Shown piece after piece: positions 46,001 to 59,400 of a stretch of 64,000 nucleotides of DNA. Position numbers and translations under genes: made by a program. Position 1 is the first letter of the stretch. Each line of letters starts with the position of its first letter. The DNA is taken from positions 3,471,001 through 3,535,000 of the forward strand of contig CM050656.1 of NCBI GenBank assembly GCA_027574665.1, read 5' to 3'. The notes under the pieces are model-generated. The model saw nothing but the letters and a program-made list of their open reading frames with translations, did not search any database and was not told where the DNA came from. The DNA is from Rhynochetos jubatus (lineage: Eukaryota > Chordata > Aves > Eurypygiformes > Rhynochetidae).

Positions 46001-49000
46001 CACATTATGTGTGATGGAGAAGAAGAATAGGCTTCCAGTTCTGGTTGGAAAATCTAATAAAAATAAGAATCTCAAAAGTAGCCAAATGCTCTTAAGAAAA
46101 GGAAATGTGGGGCGTCTGCCCTTGTCACCAAGAGGAAAAGAAAAGCAGCAGCATCTTGCACTGTCCTGGTCAGCTGAAAGACCGTGCTGAGCAGCAGTGG
46201 GCTGGGTTCTGCTCCTGCTGCACTGCGGACTCGCTGCTGTGCCATCGGACACTGGCTTGGCTGCATGGGAGACCACGGGCATGGGACAGTGACAAGGGTC
46301 ATCTCCGCTGTCACCTTCTGTGGGCCACGCTGGCGTCAGCGGGAGGGTGGTTTTGCCTGTTAGATTCTTGTTTGCAGGCAATGCCCGGGACAAAGGAAAG
46401 CCTGACCCGCAAGAGGGGACTGAGTGCTAAAATACTGCTTTTCCATCAAAAAAAATGGAAATGGCTGAGTCTGTGATGAAACAACCTCTTACAAGGCTGT
46501 TAGGCAACTTAAATCTACAAACTCCCAGTATTTACCCCGAGAGGACGTTTTGCACTGAACCTGGCTCAGAAGCATCCATGTCGCTACAGAGGTGCGGACG
46601 CCCCGGCGGAGCTGGAGCTCAGTATCCCTTTGAGGATCCTGCGCTGCTGAGGCTAGCAAACAGGGTAAGGCACTTGTCCAAAACTGTACCTCACCTAAAA
46701 CATGCACAAAGTTGCATGGGAACGTGGCGTTGAGGAGCCCAACCCATTTCTGTGCCAGAGGAGGCAGAATCCCAAAGGGACCCAAATTAAACCTCCCACG
46801 AGGCTGATTTGCCCCCGCAGCAAAATGATGAAGAAGGAATCAAATCTGAGTTTGAGCGTAATCTTATGGTCAATAATACATTATTTATGTTTTAAATTAG
46901 TTTCTATTGCATGTCATTAGCATAATTGCCCCTTGTTTGGGCCAGGTCTGAGCATGTTCTCCCACTGAAATTAAACAAAAGCAATCACACTGAATTTACA
47001 CAGCTGTTAATAAATTACACGCAGATGTTTCCAGGATTCAAGGGTTTGTAACAGTACCATGCAGAGATGAAGGAAATAACTGTTGGCCTGCAGAGCCCCC
47101 CTATAAACAGATGAAATTCTTACAATTTTGGTGAATCTGGTTTCCTGTTGCACCATTGCATTTACTAGTTTTGGGGTTGGTTTTTCCTTTGTCTGCTGTT
47201 TTTCCTGGAAAGAACAGCCATCAAATAATATCCAAAGCAAACAATATCTAACTTCCTATTTTCCAACTAGCTTTTCCCTAAGCCTGCTGCCAGTGTTTCA
47301 TACCCACACCTCTACCGGGACCCGGGCTGTGGTATGTTCATCATTTTTCTTTGCAAACCTGGAAAATCAGTATCACACACAATTCTGCCTGTCCACCCAC
47401 AATTACTTTGTGTGTTTCCAACTTCAAGACTAAAGGCATGGTTGGTGTAAAATCAAATAGGACATTTTATTTTGTAAAGACTTGTGCAAGTTCACGGTGA
47501 ACTTATTTTTTCAGTCTGTCCTTCTCAGTTTTTGGGGGATTATTTCCTAAATTGAGATATACATGCCATTCGTTGGACCTCTTGAAGGTACAAATGACAT
47601 TTCTAAAGGAATCGTCTAAGAACATAAAAAATCTGAGTCTCGTGCTTTTATAAGAAAGAAATTTCAGATAATTTTGAACAATCAGATCTATCTAAATGCA
47701 GTACAAAGACAAAAGTAAGGACTTTTATACCCTTATTCCTAAAGTGTGTCTAAGATCAGCTTGTTAAACCTCTGTTAGCTCTCATGAAGGGCTGACACAG
47801 AGTGATCTCCTCTCCAGAACCGAGTAACTCACACTGAAGGTGGTCACTGCTGCGATTGCTGGGCTGTTGGGTCTGGGCACTCTGGGCACAGGGACATTTT
47901 TGTTCTCTGAGAAGATAACTGTAATGTTATAATTATGAATTCCTCAAGGAACAGCTATGAGGAATCCAAACTTCACTCTGTTAACTAGACTTGCACAGTT
48001 TTTTATTGTTTAGTGTAATACAAAAAAAGACATTTTCAATCAACACTAATTAACTTTAAAAAGAAGCAGCTTGAAACAGTACAGTGTTTGATCACCTGTA
48101 GCACTGAAGGAAAGCCATTTAGCTCACTATACTGAAAACTAGTCTGGCAAAATAAATGTGATTTTTCATATTGCTTTAGATTCAATGGTTAATTCCTCGG
48201 TGTGATTTAATCTGAAATACTAAACTTCAGTCACTCTGTGGCTTACCAGGCAAATATTTCAAAGCAGCGAATGTATTCCACAATTATTCTATGGTTATGA
48301 ATGATCACTGAGCAAGCTGTAATGTTTAAAAACTTGCAATCTATTCAGCTTTTTGATATGGTGATTTAAACCCACAGGCTGTAGATAAACTGTTCCACGT
48401 GAGCATTAAGATGTTATCCACTAGTCATATATATTTCACCAACATTGCATCATGTTTTATTTGATCAGGATTGGGTGGCCTAATCCAAACACACCTTGCA
48501 AAATATCTATAGAAAAATCATGTTATAATTTATGGAAATATATGTTTGCAATTATATAATATTTTTCTTTCAGTATAGAAACAACAACAAAAAAATATTG
48601 ACAGCATTTTGATCACACTCCCAAACATTCATTTATCCAGAAAAGCAGAACAAGGCTGAATCCACAGCTGGCCTTTCCATGCTCGCATTCCAGTCTCATT
48701 AACCACACGTGCCCTAGCTATTGCCTGAAATTCCTGCTGCACAAACCCACTCATGTCCGTGAGCCTGGCGGCCACCCTCTGCTCCCCAGGGCTTGGGGGC
48801 GCTGCTCCAGACACAGAGCGTGGGAAGATGCTGGTCCAGAGGCTGCTGTTGCAGCTCCTGCGGTCCCACGTCACTGGTCCGTGGCTTCTTTGGTACCTCT
48901 CACTCTATTTAATAAATCCTTCTCTCTAGTCTGTGGCAGAGTTTTATGGTTGATGGTGAAACTCCGTGGGGAGAGATGACCATCCCCTCTGTCAGAGCTG

Positions 49001-49578
49001 GAGCAGCAGTGCTCTAAGGCTCACAAACAGCCACACAGACCCTGTACCCATGCTGTGACAAGATGTAACGTATCACATGGTCGTGGTCCCAGTGGAAGGG
49101 CATGGACCCAAACTGGCCAACATTAATTGCAGTGGGAATTAAAGTACCCCTTACAGCACCTCTGAATACTGTGCCCTTTCCCCATCAGTCTCAGCCTAGG
49201 TCCATCCAACCCAGTGCTCCCGGTGTGCCTGTTACAGAAATGCCATCTGCAGCAGAGGTGTTACAGACCGGTCAGCATCTGCTTTTGATTTCACGGCTCT
49301 GCTTGTTAAAATGAGTTGGATACTTTGCTCCTTCTTAAGGACGCCGCTTGGCTTGCTTCCCGAACTTCTAAAATTTGTACTAGAGACTTTCAATGTAAGA
49401 TGAACTGGTTTTTTATTATAAAAACTGTCAAATGTTTGAATTGCTACTCTGCATCCTATCATTTTTCATTTTCTCTAACGTATACCAATCACTAAACTTG
49501 CAATACTGCTGTCACATTCATTTTTTCCCTACATAACAACTGTATCCTATAACAACTCCTCTTTGTAATAGAACAATT

Positions 49579-49592
49579 AAAAAAAAAAAAAA
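49579..49592. repeat. A14 homopolymer
   Basis: Fourteen consecutive A between AACAATT and TTAAAGCC. There is no adjacent retroposed sequence or polyadenylation signal that would mark a retrogene. Confidence 0.9.
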
Positions 49593-52500
49593 TTAAAGCC
49601 AGTGATACACATTTCTCATTGCCTACAAGCAAGCAACTTGCCAAAATGGTCCCAAACAGACACCCCAGCAATTTCAATTCACTGGATTAATAGAATTAGT
49701 AACCTCACATCTTTTTCAAAAGGCACGGCCATTACTTTATAATTTATTATCAGGACTACAGAGAAAATGTCTTATAAATCCCGTATCAGTAAATGAATCA
49801 GGAGATCAGTAATTACCAACAATTGGTGCAGGTTAGCAGAGCATCTCAGGCTGCTGGAGCCCCATATTAATGGGTTAGGGCTTGCCACACCTCTGTCACA
49901 ACAGAAATGTTATTGCTCTAAGAATCATCTTTCTTCACGTGCTTCACGTTCAGATGATCAACCCAATTTTTCTCTGTTTTAAGGGATGGAAATGGAGGAC
50001 CACATAGCTTGGCTTCAGATAAAAGCCAAATCTAGTGACCGTTAGACCTACGTTGCTGCAAGCAGAAGAATTTGCAACACAGACTAAGAACTTTCTGAAA
50101 CTCAAAGGAGAAAAGCTGACACTTTCCCAATTTCCATAGAAACTGATTTTTTTTCCCACAGCATTCACATAAACTGACTGTAGAAATCCTTTTCATGTAG
50201 TTTCCTGACAAAGACAGATGTGGGTAATTGGGCAATGCCCACCAGCCTTTGAACCCGCTGGCCCATTTCCACCAAATCCCACTGAAGGATGGAGGGTTCA
50301 ACGTAGAGAACAACTCCATGAAAACAAGGAAAGAGACCCTACCCATGCTTCCAAACTGCAAAAGGCAGGAGCAACTCCACCTTTGCCATGTCCTTCGGAC
50401 AGATAGCGTCTAGCTCAAACATGGTCAGGCTTTCTGAAAACTCCAGGCTGGTCCCAGCATCTTCTGACCCCAGCACCTCCTCCCTGTGTGAGAGTTTCAT
50501 GAAAAGGGGTGAATCTTAAGGAAGAAACAGCGTGTTTCAATGGGTGGGAAAGAGAGAGTGAAAGAGGACACAGGACCCTATTTTGTAAGAAACCAGCCTT
50601 ACTTGGCAAAACACATCCCTGAAATAGGTAACAAGTGCAAAAGTATCCCCATTTGCTGTTCGCTGCAAATTTTGCATCAGAAAATCAGCTTTCTCACACA
50701 GTCACTATTAGCTCAAATCCAGCAACGCGCGCTCACAGCAGAAATGTAATACTGCAATAGGAAAGGCTCCCCGTATTTTGGAAGGATGACTCTCTAAGAC
50801 TACTAGCAAAATTTCCAGAGATAAGAAGAGGCTGCATGTAGCTTATTTAAACCACTATCCAACTATGATGGCTCCTGCGTGGGTTTGCACCTGCGTTTTT
50901 TCTTTTAAATGCCATAAAAATTGGCAGCAACATAAAGTGACGGTACTTGAATTGTTCTTTAATAGAAGTGAAGTGAGAATTAGAACAAAAAACCACACGT
51001 GCTTCCAGATGAGAGAATAAAGAAAGTATACACATTTCTAAGTTGATGTCTGAATGGTCTTATTTTTCCAGCTACAGTTTAATACCTTTACCAAAAGAAA
51101 AAAGAAGAGCAACCATAGAGGAAGCATGTTTTGGTTTAATAGAAAACAGACTAAGATGACCAATAGTAAAACAGAAAAAGGAAATACCCTTAGAATGAAG
51201 TCTTCAGTGCTAGGGTGACCTTGGATGTAATCACCTCCAAGACATAAAAACAATGTACCAAGGTAGTGTATCAATCATTTTTATTACAAAACAAACTATG
51301 AAAAGCTATGGGAGGTGGATCAAACATGGCTGAGGAATCTGCAAGAGGCTGATATGCATAGAGTACCGTGACAGTGGCCAAGAGGATGGGATGTAATTAT
51401 TGTTTACAATCCCAGGTTCAAGCAATATTGCAGTGGAAGATAAATCAAAGCCTGACATTCAGAGCAAAATATCAGTGACCTTGACCAGGACAGTCTCTTT
51501 ACCAGCCTGAGTTACAGCCTCAGCAATTAGACCCTGCCATTCCCTGGAGAGAGGATACCAGCAGTGACACCTGGATTTTACCTGTGAATGTCCTGTATGT
51601 TATGGTGATCCCTTATTTCTATCCTTTGCCTTCTTGAAAGTTATTATACTACTCTTGCCACAATTATTCATAACACTAATGCTGTTCTTACTGTTGTCTT
51701 TCTTTAAAAAGCCTATAGTTGCTGATAAAAAGCTATAGAAATTTCAAAGAAAAAATTAAAATTGCTGAGGTTAATGGAGTCCAAAGGCAATCATGGGAAA
51801 ATCTATTTTTAGATATGCCTGTGACCTCTTCTTCACTTTTCTCTCAGATTTCGTATAAAATTTTAGCCATTTGCATAAGATTTGCCTTTATCCATAACCT
51901 GACACCACACCAAAATCTATTACAAGAAATAGTAAATCTAGAAGCAAATTAACTGTTCAGCTTCACCAATACTAGACCCTCCTCTAATATCACACTCCTT
52001 AGTAACGTTTGATCATTCTCTCATGTATCTTTTTCCAGCCTGTAGTCTATATTAAAGGACAAATGCAGGCCCAGCAGATGTTCCTGTTTTCCCCTTGTAA
52101 ACCAGAGTGTGTTCTGGTGTTGGAGTGTCATTTTACTGCCTACAAAGGTCCAGTTTAGCCTTGCTGTCATTTTGTTATAAGAGGGAATTCTCCTACTGCT
52201 TTCTTGTTATACACGTATTACAGCACGTGTACGTATCATAAGTGAAGTCAAAGACTGTATGACAGTCTGAGTCATCATAAAAAACACCAATATGTCTCAA
52301 TAACTTGGTTACTCTAGAATTCAGCCTTTAAATTTCAGACCAGGCAGGTTATGGACAGATGTGCATCTCTGCAGCTGCTGGAAGCTACCCGCCAGCTGCA
52401 GTGGGGTGACGATGAGCCAGCTCATGCCTGCGCTGCTTCAGCATCACCACGCTTCCAGGAAAACGGATGAGAAAGAACTTGGAGGAGAGTAAAAATTCTT

Positions 52501-52786
52501 AGGAACTTGCCTCGAGAAACAATTGAAAGGATTTCTTGTTTTGTCAAAGCGAATGCTATATAGACACTTGTGTTCTGATCTTCATTAATGAAGGAGACTA
52601 AGAAAATAATGGCTATTCACAGAACTATAAAATGTTCTAGAGCCATCCCAGGCACAGAAAAGTGATTAAATTTTCTGTATATTCTCCAATTTGGTGCACG
52701 ACTTTTACAGCAAAACTTCCTGTGTACAGACCTATGAGTATCCCAGATCTACTTGAAGAAAAAAGTAGGGTGGAAATATAGTTTCT

Positions 52787-52835
52787 GTGTATATTTATAT
52801 ATATGTACCTACACACATGTATGTACATACACACA
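52787..52835. repeat. Alternating TA/CA low-complexity tract
   Basis: GTGTATATTTATATATATGT followed by ACACACATGTATGTACATAC. This is largely alternating pyrimidine-purine sequence of the kind that can adopt Z-DNA or cruciform structure. It is too imperfect to be called a simple microsatellite. Confidence 0.8.
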
Positions 52836-54570
52836 ATTTCTGTAACCTATTGCTGGAAGTTTATAATCAAATCCTTTTATGAAAAATTCATAGGAAAATA
52901 CGTAATTTAGATTAACTCTAGTAATAAATGTCCCTTCCAACTCTCCTCACCGCTGGCTCCTAGCATTGAACGCACTGCTATCCAACAATCGATATGTCTG
53001 AAGACCTTTAAGAAATTGACATTTTATCCAATATTTCATCTTTTCTTTCGTCTCCTGTAAAAATAATTGTTTTAACATTTCATGTAAAGTCTTTTGTTGT
53101 GGACTAGGCTTTTGCTAGATATTTTTTGAAGATGGGGTAATATTTGGCATTTGAATTAATGCTTTGTTCAGAAGCCTATGTTCTTCTTCCAACACTAGGC
53201 AGATCTTCCCCCAATTTATATATTTAATGAAAGCTTTTCAAATCATTATTATTGATAATTCAATACAGAGTTGCCAGTGTAATTCTGTTTGCTTTCAGGT
53301 ATCATGAGGATTCAAATAATTCACGGAACTTTCTATTTCTCTCTTCCAGGGCCAAATGTATATAGCCTGTGAGTTTTATCAGCAGTAGGAGCTGTTGAAG
53401 ACTATTGGGTTACTTTGCAGTATGATGATGTGTGTTTCTTTGCACACAAATAATGAGCAAAAGAAGCAAATGACCTGATACAACACACCAGGAGAAGTTA
53501 TCTGAAGGACTTCACAACTTGACGTCATATTATAAAGGCTGTGACTATCTTCAACAATGCTTTGAGAAGTGAAGTAGCTGAGAGAGGAAGAGCCCCCATG
53601 ACATTGCAATTATGCAAAGGTGACATATAAATAAAAACCTTAGGCAAAAAGAGCTGCCTTTTCATATTAAGATTGAAATAATTCTCAGATCAGTACTAAA
53701 TTTTTGTGAGAACTGTCATATCAATTAGAGGTTTTAAGGAAACTGGAGTCATAGATAATGTATTGAGCATAATAAACTGACATTTTGATATGCAACCAGC
53801 AGACATTGAAAAAATGACAACTGACTCCAAAAAGTCCAGAAAGATATTTAAATCAGTATTGCTGAAATAAATAAATTAAACAGGCAATTACTAGTATGTT
53901 TGACAAAGCATGATATAACAATGTATTAAGCATATATTAGCTCAGCCTTTACTCACTGATCTTTATCTTCTTTTAATTAATGAATTTAATTGTCTGGAAG
54001 GAGATTAAAGATTGGTTTTTTACAAGTCAAGTAGGAAAACTATTTCATATTTGGGAGAGGAGGAGCAAGGAGAGTGCACAAGGGTAAACAATGGGGTGGA
54101 GCCACTATTAGTCTGTATCTGATGCCAAAACCTGAGAAGATATAGGAGAGCCTCTGATGATTGTAATTTCACAATGAAAAAATTATCAGAATTAAACCCA
54201 GCAAGACATGCAAAATAAGGGGAATTCTGGCAAAATCGGACAGATTCATAGAGGGTTTTTCAAATCTTGGAAACAGTTCTCCAGGTAAGAAGAACACCTG
54301 TGTATATCTCCTGGGATACTGAGCATCCCTGAAGCATGTTTAGCCACTGGAAATGCACGGTGAGTTGGTGATCTCCAGTGACACTGGGCTCTAAGAGGAT
54401 CTTCTTGGTCTTTAGCCTGTTTTTCCAGATCCACTGGGAACTGACGTTACCCTTTCTTTGGTTACCTTCATATTATCATTAGACATCTGCCTTACAACCT
54501 GCCCGGATATCCCTCTATCCATCTAACACTGTGAGTTAGGCTGCCTGCTGCACGGGATACAGCGCGCTGC

Positions 54571-54660
54571 AGAGCGTGTGACCGGTTCGGAGAGTGTGTG
54601 ACCGATTCGGAGAGTGTGTGACCGATTCGGAGAGTGTGTGACCGGTTCGGAGAACGTGTC
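54571..54660. repeat. CpG-rich 20-bp minisatellite, about 4.5 copies
   Basis: Tandem units of AGAGTGTGTGACCGRTTCGG with a strict 20-base period. Units 2 and 3 read ACCGATTCGG, while units 1 and 4 read ACCGGTTCGG. The first unit starts AGAGCGTGTG, and the fifth is a half unit AGAACGTGTC. Every full unit carries two CpG dinucleotides, unlike the CpG-poor surroundings. The 25 bases before it (GATACAGCGCGCTGCAG) are also CpG-rich but are not part of the period. The near-identity of the copies points to recent expansion or homogenisation. Confidence 0.97.
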
Positions 54661-55325
54661 AGCTTTGGGATTAGAAGCTACCTAGTTACTGCTGCATGGA
54701 AAATAAAATGAGCCAGTGCTGAGCTCGGCTTCCAGCATCTGGACAGGATCAGCATCAGCTAAGGGAAATATGCATACTGTACTCTTCCCTAAAGGCAACC
54801 TGCACACAGGTATGATGGAAAGCATCCCTTTTTGCTTAAACAGGTTCAGATTATCTCTTTTTAAAAACTGTATTTTATGTATAATCTTATACGTGTGTTT
54901 ACACATGCTATGCTACGTATATATCTGTATGTGCACGTTTGCATTATTCCAAGTATCAACAGTATTGTCAGAAGAGCAAACTATCTGCTACGCACACCAT
55001 CCTTACGTAGAGGGAACAGTAATTAATACCTTTTTCTTACTTAGCTTTCTTTCCAATTGCATTTTAAGTAACAACTGTTTGTAGTTTTCTCTATTTTCCA
55101 CACCTGGGGAATCAAATATATGCTCAAACTATTTGAAATTAGTTAAGCCTGTGAATGTTAGATGGAGGTTGGTCTTGAAGTTTCTCATAGTAAATTATAT
55201 TTAAATGGCTCATGACTTTGCTAATATTAGACCGAAGGCAGCGTAAGGACCAACAGCACTTGAAAGAATGAATTCCACTGGCTATAAATTAATGGGAAAA
55301 ATGTAGTATTTATTAAAAAGGTTAC

Positions 55326-55341
55326 AAAAAAAAAAAAAAAA
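55326..55341. repeat. A16 homopolymer
   Basis: Sixteen consecutive A after GTTAC. No AATAAA is seen in the 40 bases upstream and no target duplication, so a retroposon tail is not supported. Confidence 0.9.
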
Positions 55342-56138
55342 TCAGAGATGGTCTGGCATTGGAGAATAATGAATCTTTTATATACTATAACAGGTCTGAA
55401 GACTTCCCTCTCACATTTTTACAAATGTTGTGCTCTATTATCACAGTTAAAAGCAGAAATGTGCTCAGCCACTCAAATTCAATTTCAGCAAGCAGTGATG
55501 CACACACATCCAATGTGAAAATTTCACTATGCAATTCTTTAGAAGGCTCTACTGACGGGACATATTATGATGTGTACTCAGGAAGCATCCCCATATACAC
55601 TTACTTGTTATATACTCACACTGGCTCTTGTTTATCTTTTCTTTCCCCAAACATGAAATAATAGGACCAAAAAATGTACTCTGAATCCCGAAGGTGAAAT
55701 TTTCAGGAAGTCTATCTCAGAAGGAATGATCACTCACTCCTCCGTTCAGGGAAAAGGAAAGGGGGGAGTCAGTGTAGCAGCCAGGACAGAAACTGGTGAA
55801 GGGGAAGCAGGACAGAAATAGCCAGGAGTGTGTGGAGAGAGGAAAAAACAGTTCCCTATTCACATCCTGCGCCTTGCTGCATCTGTGCCTGCCTGTGTGG
55901 GTGAGGGATGTCCCCAGTTTTACTCGGCTCATAGTATGGGTGACAGAAGAGCCAAGAATATGGATGCTTAAGTCTAATTCCTGCCAAATATGTTGTCCTT
56001 CAAACATATAGCTGACAAAATGTTCCAATACCTCAGTAGCTTAAATACCTCAATGGAATGAAAATGTGAGAATATTTGTGGAATGTGTAGATCCTTCACA
56101 AAATCTAGGTTGAATCTCGCTATATGTTTTTATTTCAG

Positions 56139-56497
56139 ATTTTTTTTCCTCACGCTGTGTCTGCACAGACTTCCAAACCGTCGTGGCACTAGGACAGCCA
56201 GAGTGTGAAATCCCAGCTTGCAAAGAGCCCTGCAAAATTCACAACCCCCCAGCCCAAGCCTATCAGTGCGAACACAACCGGAGAGATGATGTTACACCAA
56301 CAAAGCGAAGAAGATTTTCATTAAACTCCATTACTTGGATGCACAGTTACTTTCATCCACAAATTTACCACCACGGAAAAGGCAGCAGGTGGAGATCAGC
56401 TTCTCCTAAGCTGAGCGCAGTTTGGCACCACAGAACTGTATCTTATGACTCCGGCAGATACCCAGAGGAACGTGGCTGTAAACCTACCAATAATTAA
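56139..56497 (+). other. Open segment behind an acceptor-like site, unproven
   Basis: TTTTTATTTCAG (ending at 56139) is followed by about 355 bases open in one frame down to a stop at 56495-56497. The encoded peptide is basic and has several cysteines in its first half (CVC, PEC, PAC, EPC) and an RRRF cluster. It resembles no domain I can name. No ATG opens the frame early (the first usable start-like codon is GTG at 56183). It could be a 3'-terminal exon or, more likely, a chance frame. Confidence 0.15.
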
Positions 56498-59400
56498 TTT
56501 ATTCTTGTCACATACATTTGGGAGGATGGTTTGGGGTTTTTTTCCTTAGGAGGACAAGATGGTAGAACTCCATATGCATGTCTGAGTTTGCACAGGAAGA
56601 AATATAGCTCATAAAATATTGGGAAGAACAAGTCCTCATCATTTTACAGGCAGACAACATCCACATGTATCTACAGTTTTTACAGGGCGACTGGAAGCGT
56701 ATTCATCATTAGCCTTTGATAAGCGAGAAACTAATAAACCCTGTCTTTATTTACAATAACTAGCTAAATGACTCTTGTGAGAAGCCCAAAATTTTTAAAG
56801 GGTGGCTGACAAAGGAACTTTGTGAAGCAAGAGCAGACACCTGGTTGTGCCTGACCTGCTTTGCTCACAGACAAGTGTATTACTGACTAGCCAAACAAGC
56901 ATCTTAATGGACAGCTTCTTAGCATCACGCCAGAGGGTCTAGAATAACAAGCTTATATAAAATCTCTAGTTATATTAAATATTAAAATATTTTTAAATAT
57001 TAAACCAAAACTTCTAAAAGATTAAAGCGAAGCAAAAGTCACAAACTGTTCTATTATTTTACTTAATTCTGTCTCAAAGCATTTTGTAACAGAAAATGCC
57101 GAGGCACTTAAGAAAAACCAAAGGATAATAACCAACGCTTAATTACAGCATTAACCATAGACTTCCCGGTTGGCTGAAGAGAAGACAGGACCCAATATTT
57201 TTCATTTGTGACAAATTCACGTTCCTTTTCTCTGTTCCACTATCACACGCTCAGGACAAACGAGAAGGGGCACCAAAGAGAGCAACTTTTTTGAAATTCT
57301 GCCACTTACCTGTTCCTATGCAGTGACTTTTTTTTTTCCTCTCTCTTTCAGGGAAAATAACATCCTTTTATTTCTGAATGTTTAGTGTGACTGATCAAAC
57401 CCATATCTGCTACATGAGGGTGCAAGACATAGAAGGCTAAAGCCTTTGCCCAAAATGAAAGCAGTACATTCAATGGCAAGTACATAGGTCACACAGGAGA
57501 GCTTTTATAGGATTATTGCTTCGCTACATGCCTCTCACAGCAGCTGTGAGCACCCAGGAGCTGACAGACTGCTCTTCATGAGAAGCACCTTCGGATTGTA
57601 ACGGCACAGGGAATGGAAAGGGGAAGGGAGAGAGAAAAGGGAGGGAGCAGCAGACAAAAGGCGGGAGAAACAGAGGCTGCCTGTTAACACCAAGATGAAG
57701 GTGTGAGGAAGGGAAATGCTGCTCTTTGCAGCAGAAGACAACAAGCATCCATATGGAAGAGCTGGACACAAAAAAGGAGACCTGAAAACATACAAGAACT
57801 GATGCTGGGAGTCTCGGAATAATTTGAGAAAGTGTCCAAGCAAAAATACGTATCATCCTTTACAACAGCAATTTGGAATGGATTCATTATGCCTTCTTTT
57901 TTTTGTATGAATGTGTTCAGATGTGTTTCCTCCTAAGCAGCTGTCGCTTGTCAAAACAGGCTCTCAGCCATAGGTTCCTCCGTCACTGAAATACGCTCTG
58001 TTTTGGGGGAACCAACATATGCAAACCCGTACCAGAATAAAGATTGTGACACCAGGTCAGAACCTGTGTCTTCCACAGTTTAGGGGAACATAGGGGATCA
58101 AATCAGAAGAGCCCTCATGCAGACCCAGAACCAGGGAGAAGGTGGCTTCCCCGTGCAACACTACACCGGCCACAAACATCACCTTCCTCCTCCCCTGGCC
58201 TGGCCCCTAGCAGTTTAATTACAAACTCTATGCCACGAAATTGGATAAATACACCTAATTGTGGTTTTTTTGTTTATTTGTACAGAGATAGGGAAAAAGC
58301 ACATTTGAAAGATGGTCAGAGTAAAAAGTAAACAGGATCTACAGTACCTCTCAGAATAATTGCACCTTTCTTCATCTCCCGGGGTAACCATGGTAAATTA
58401 CTGCTCTGTGCTCGGCACAGCAATTCATTCACATTAGTCATTCTTGATGCTGAATTACCTTTTCACAAACAACCAGTTTGCGAACAATTAAACTAACATA
58501 AAAATGGGATTTTTCTTCTCAGAAAGCTTTGGGACATGGCACACTGATGACATTTTTCAAATTTTCACAGGAATCCTGTCTTTGCTTGTGTAGCAAATAC
58601 CAGTGGTCACCACTACTCAGATGAAATTATATTTTATTAAAATCACATCCAATAACAGAAGAAAAAACAATATCAGATACAAGGCGGGCTGACCTCTTCA
58701 GTAAGGGTGGGGTGAAGCAGGACAGCAGACCAGGTCTGTGGACACTAGAAGATGCCATGCACCCAAACAGCCCTCTCCAAAACTGCTCCCCTCTGTTTAA
58801 AAGTCAACTCTCAGACACAGGACTTTTACCCTTTATTGCAAAGAAAAGAATCTGTTGAAATCAGATCCTGAGAAATTTAACACCGGGGCTCAGGAGCCTG
58901 CTCTTAATTGTGCTTTTTGTTACTAAATTAAAAACCAGAAAATCCTCACCCCCTGGTATTTTTTTTAATGCTTCCAACAAATCAGACAGAAATCTGACAC
59001 GTTTTGACGGGTCGGGTAAAGTGCCCCTGTCCCCAGTACCCCGATGGATGCCTGGTGCTCCCCACCGTGCAAAGCACACAGGAACACATGCATTGCACCA
59101 TCGCCAAGTGCGTCGAGCAAGAGCCCAACAGAGTGGCAGGCTATGGCCTTCCTTGGACTTCCTTACGACAGATTTATCTTTCAGCAGAATTTTAAATACG
59201 TATATATATTGAAAACTGATTTTTTATCACCACTGCATGCATGCAGGAGACTGTTTATAGATCCAGAGCAACAAATTGTGCCATAATCAAACTCTATTTG
59301 TGCAGACACCGTATCGCTGTCAGGGCATACTATTCATATCCAGAATATACTGCTTTTATGCAAACAAAGCTTTGACTTCTATGGAAGTAACAGATATAAT

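Larger units (their letters stand above)
40359..54570. other. Long A+T-rich stretch, no recognised gene
   Basis: About 14 kb with no recognisable CR1, LTR (apart from a weak LTR-like patch near 48.6-48.95 kb) or coding exon. It holds homopolymer runs T14 (43003-43016) and A14 (49579-49592) and an alternating purine-pyrimidine patch at 52787-52835. Longer open frames, such as 44507-44860 (117 codons) and 46105-46476 (123 codons), show no recognisable domain or matched splice context. Confidence 0.5.
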
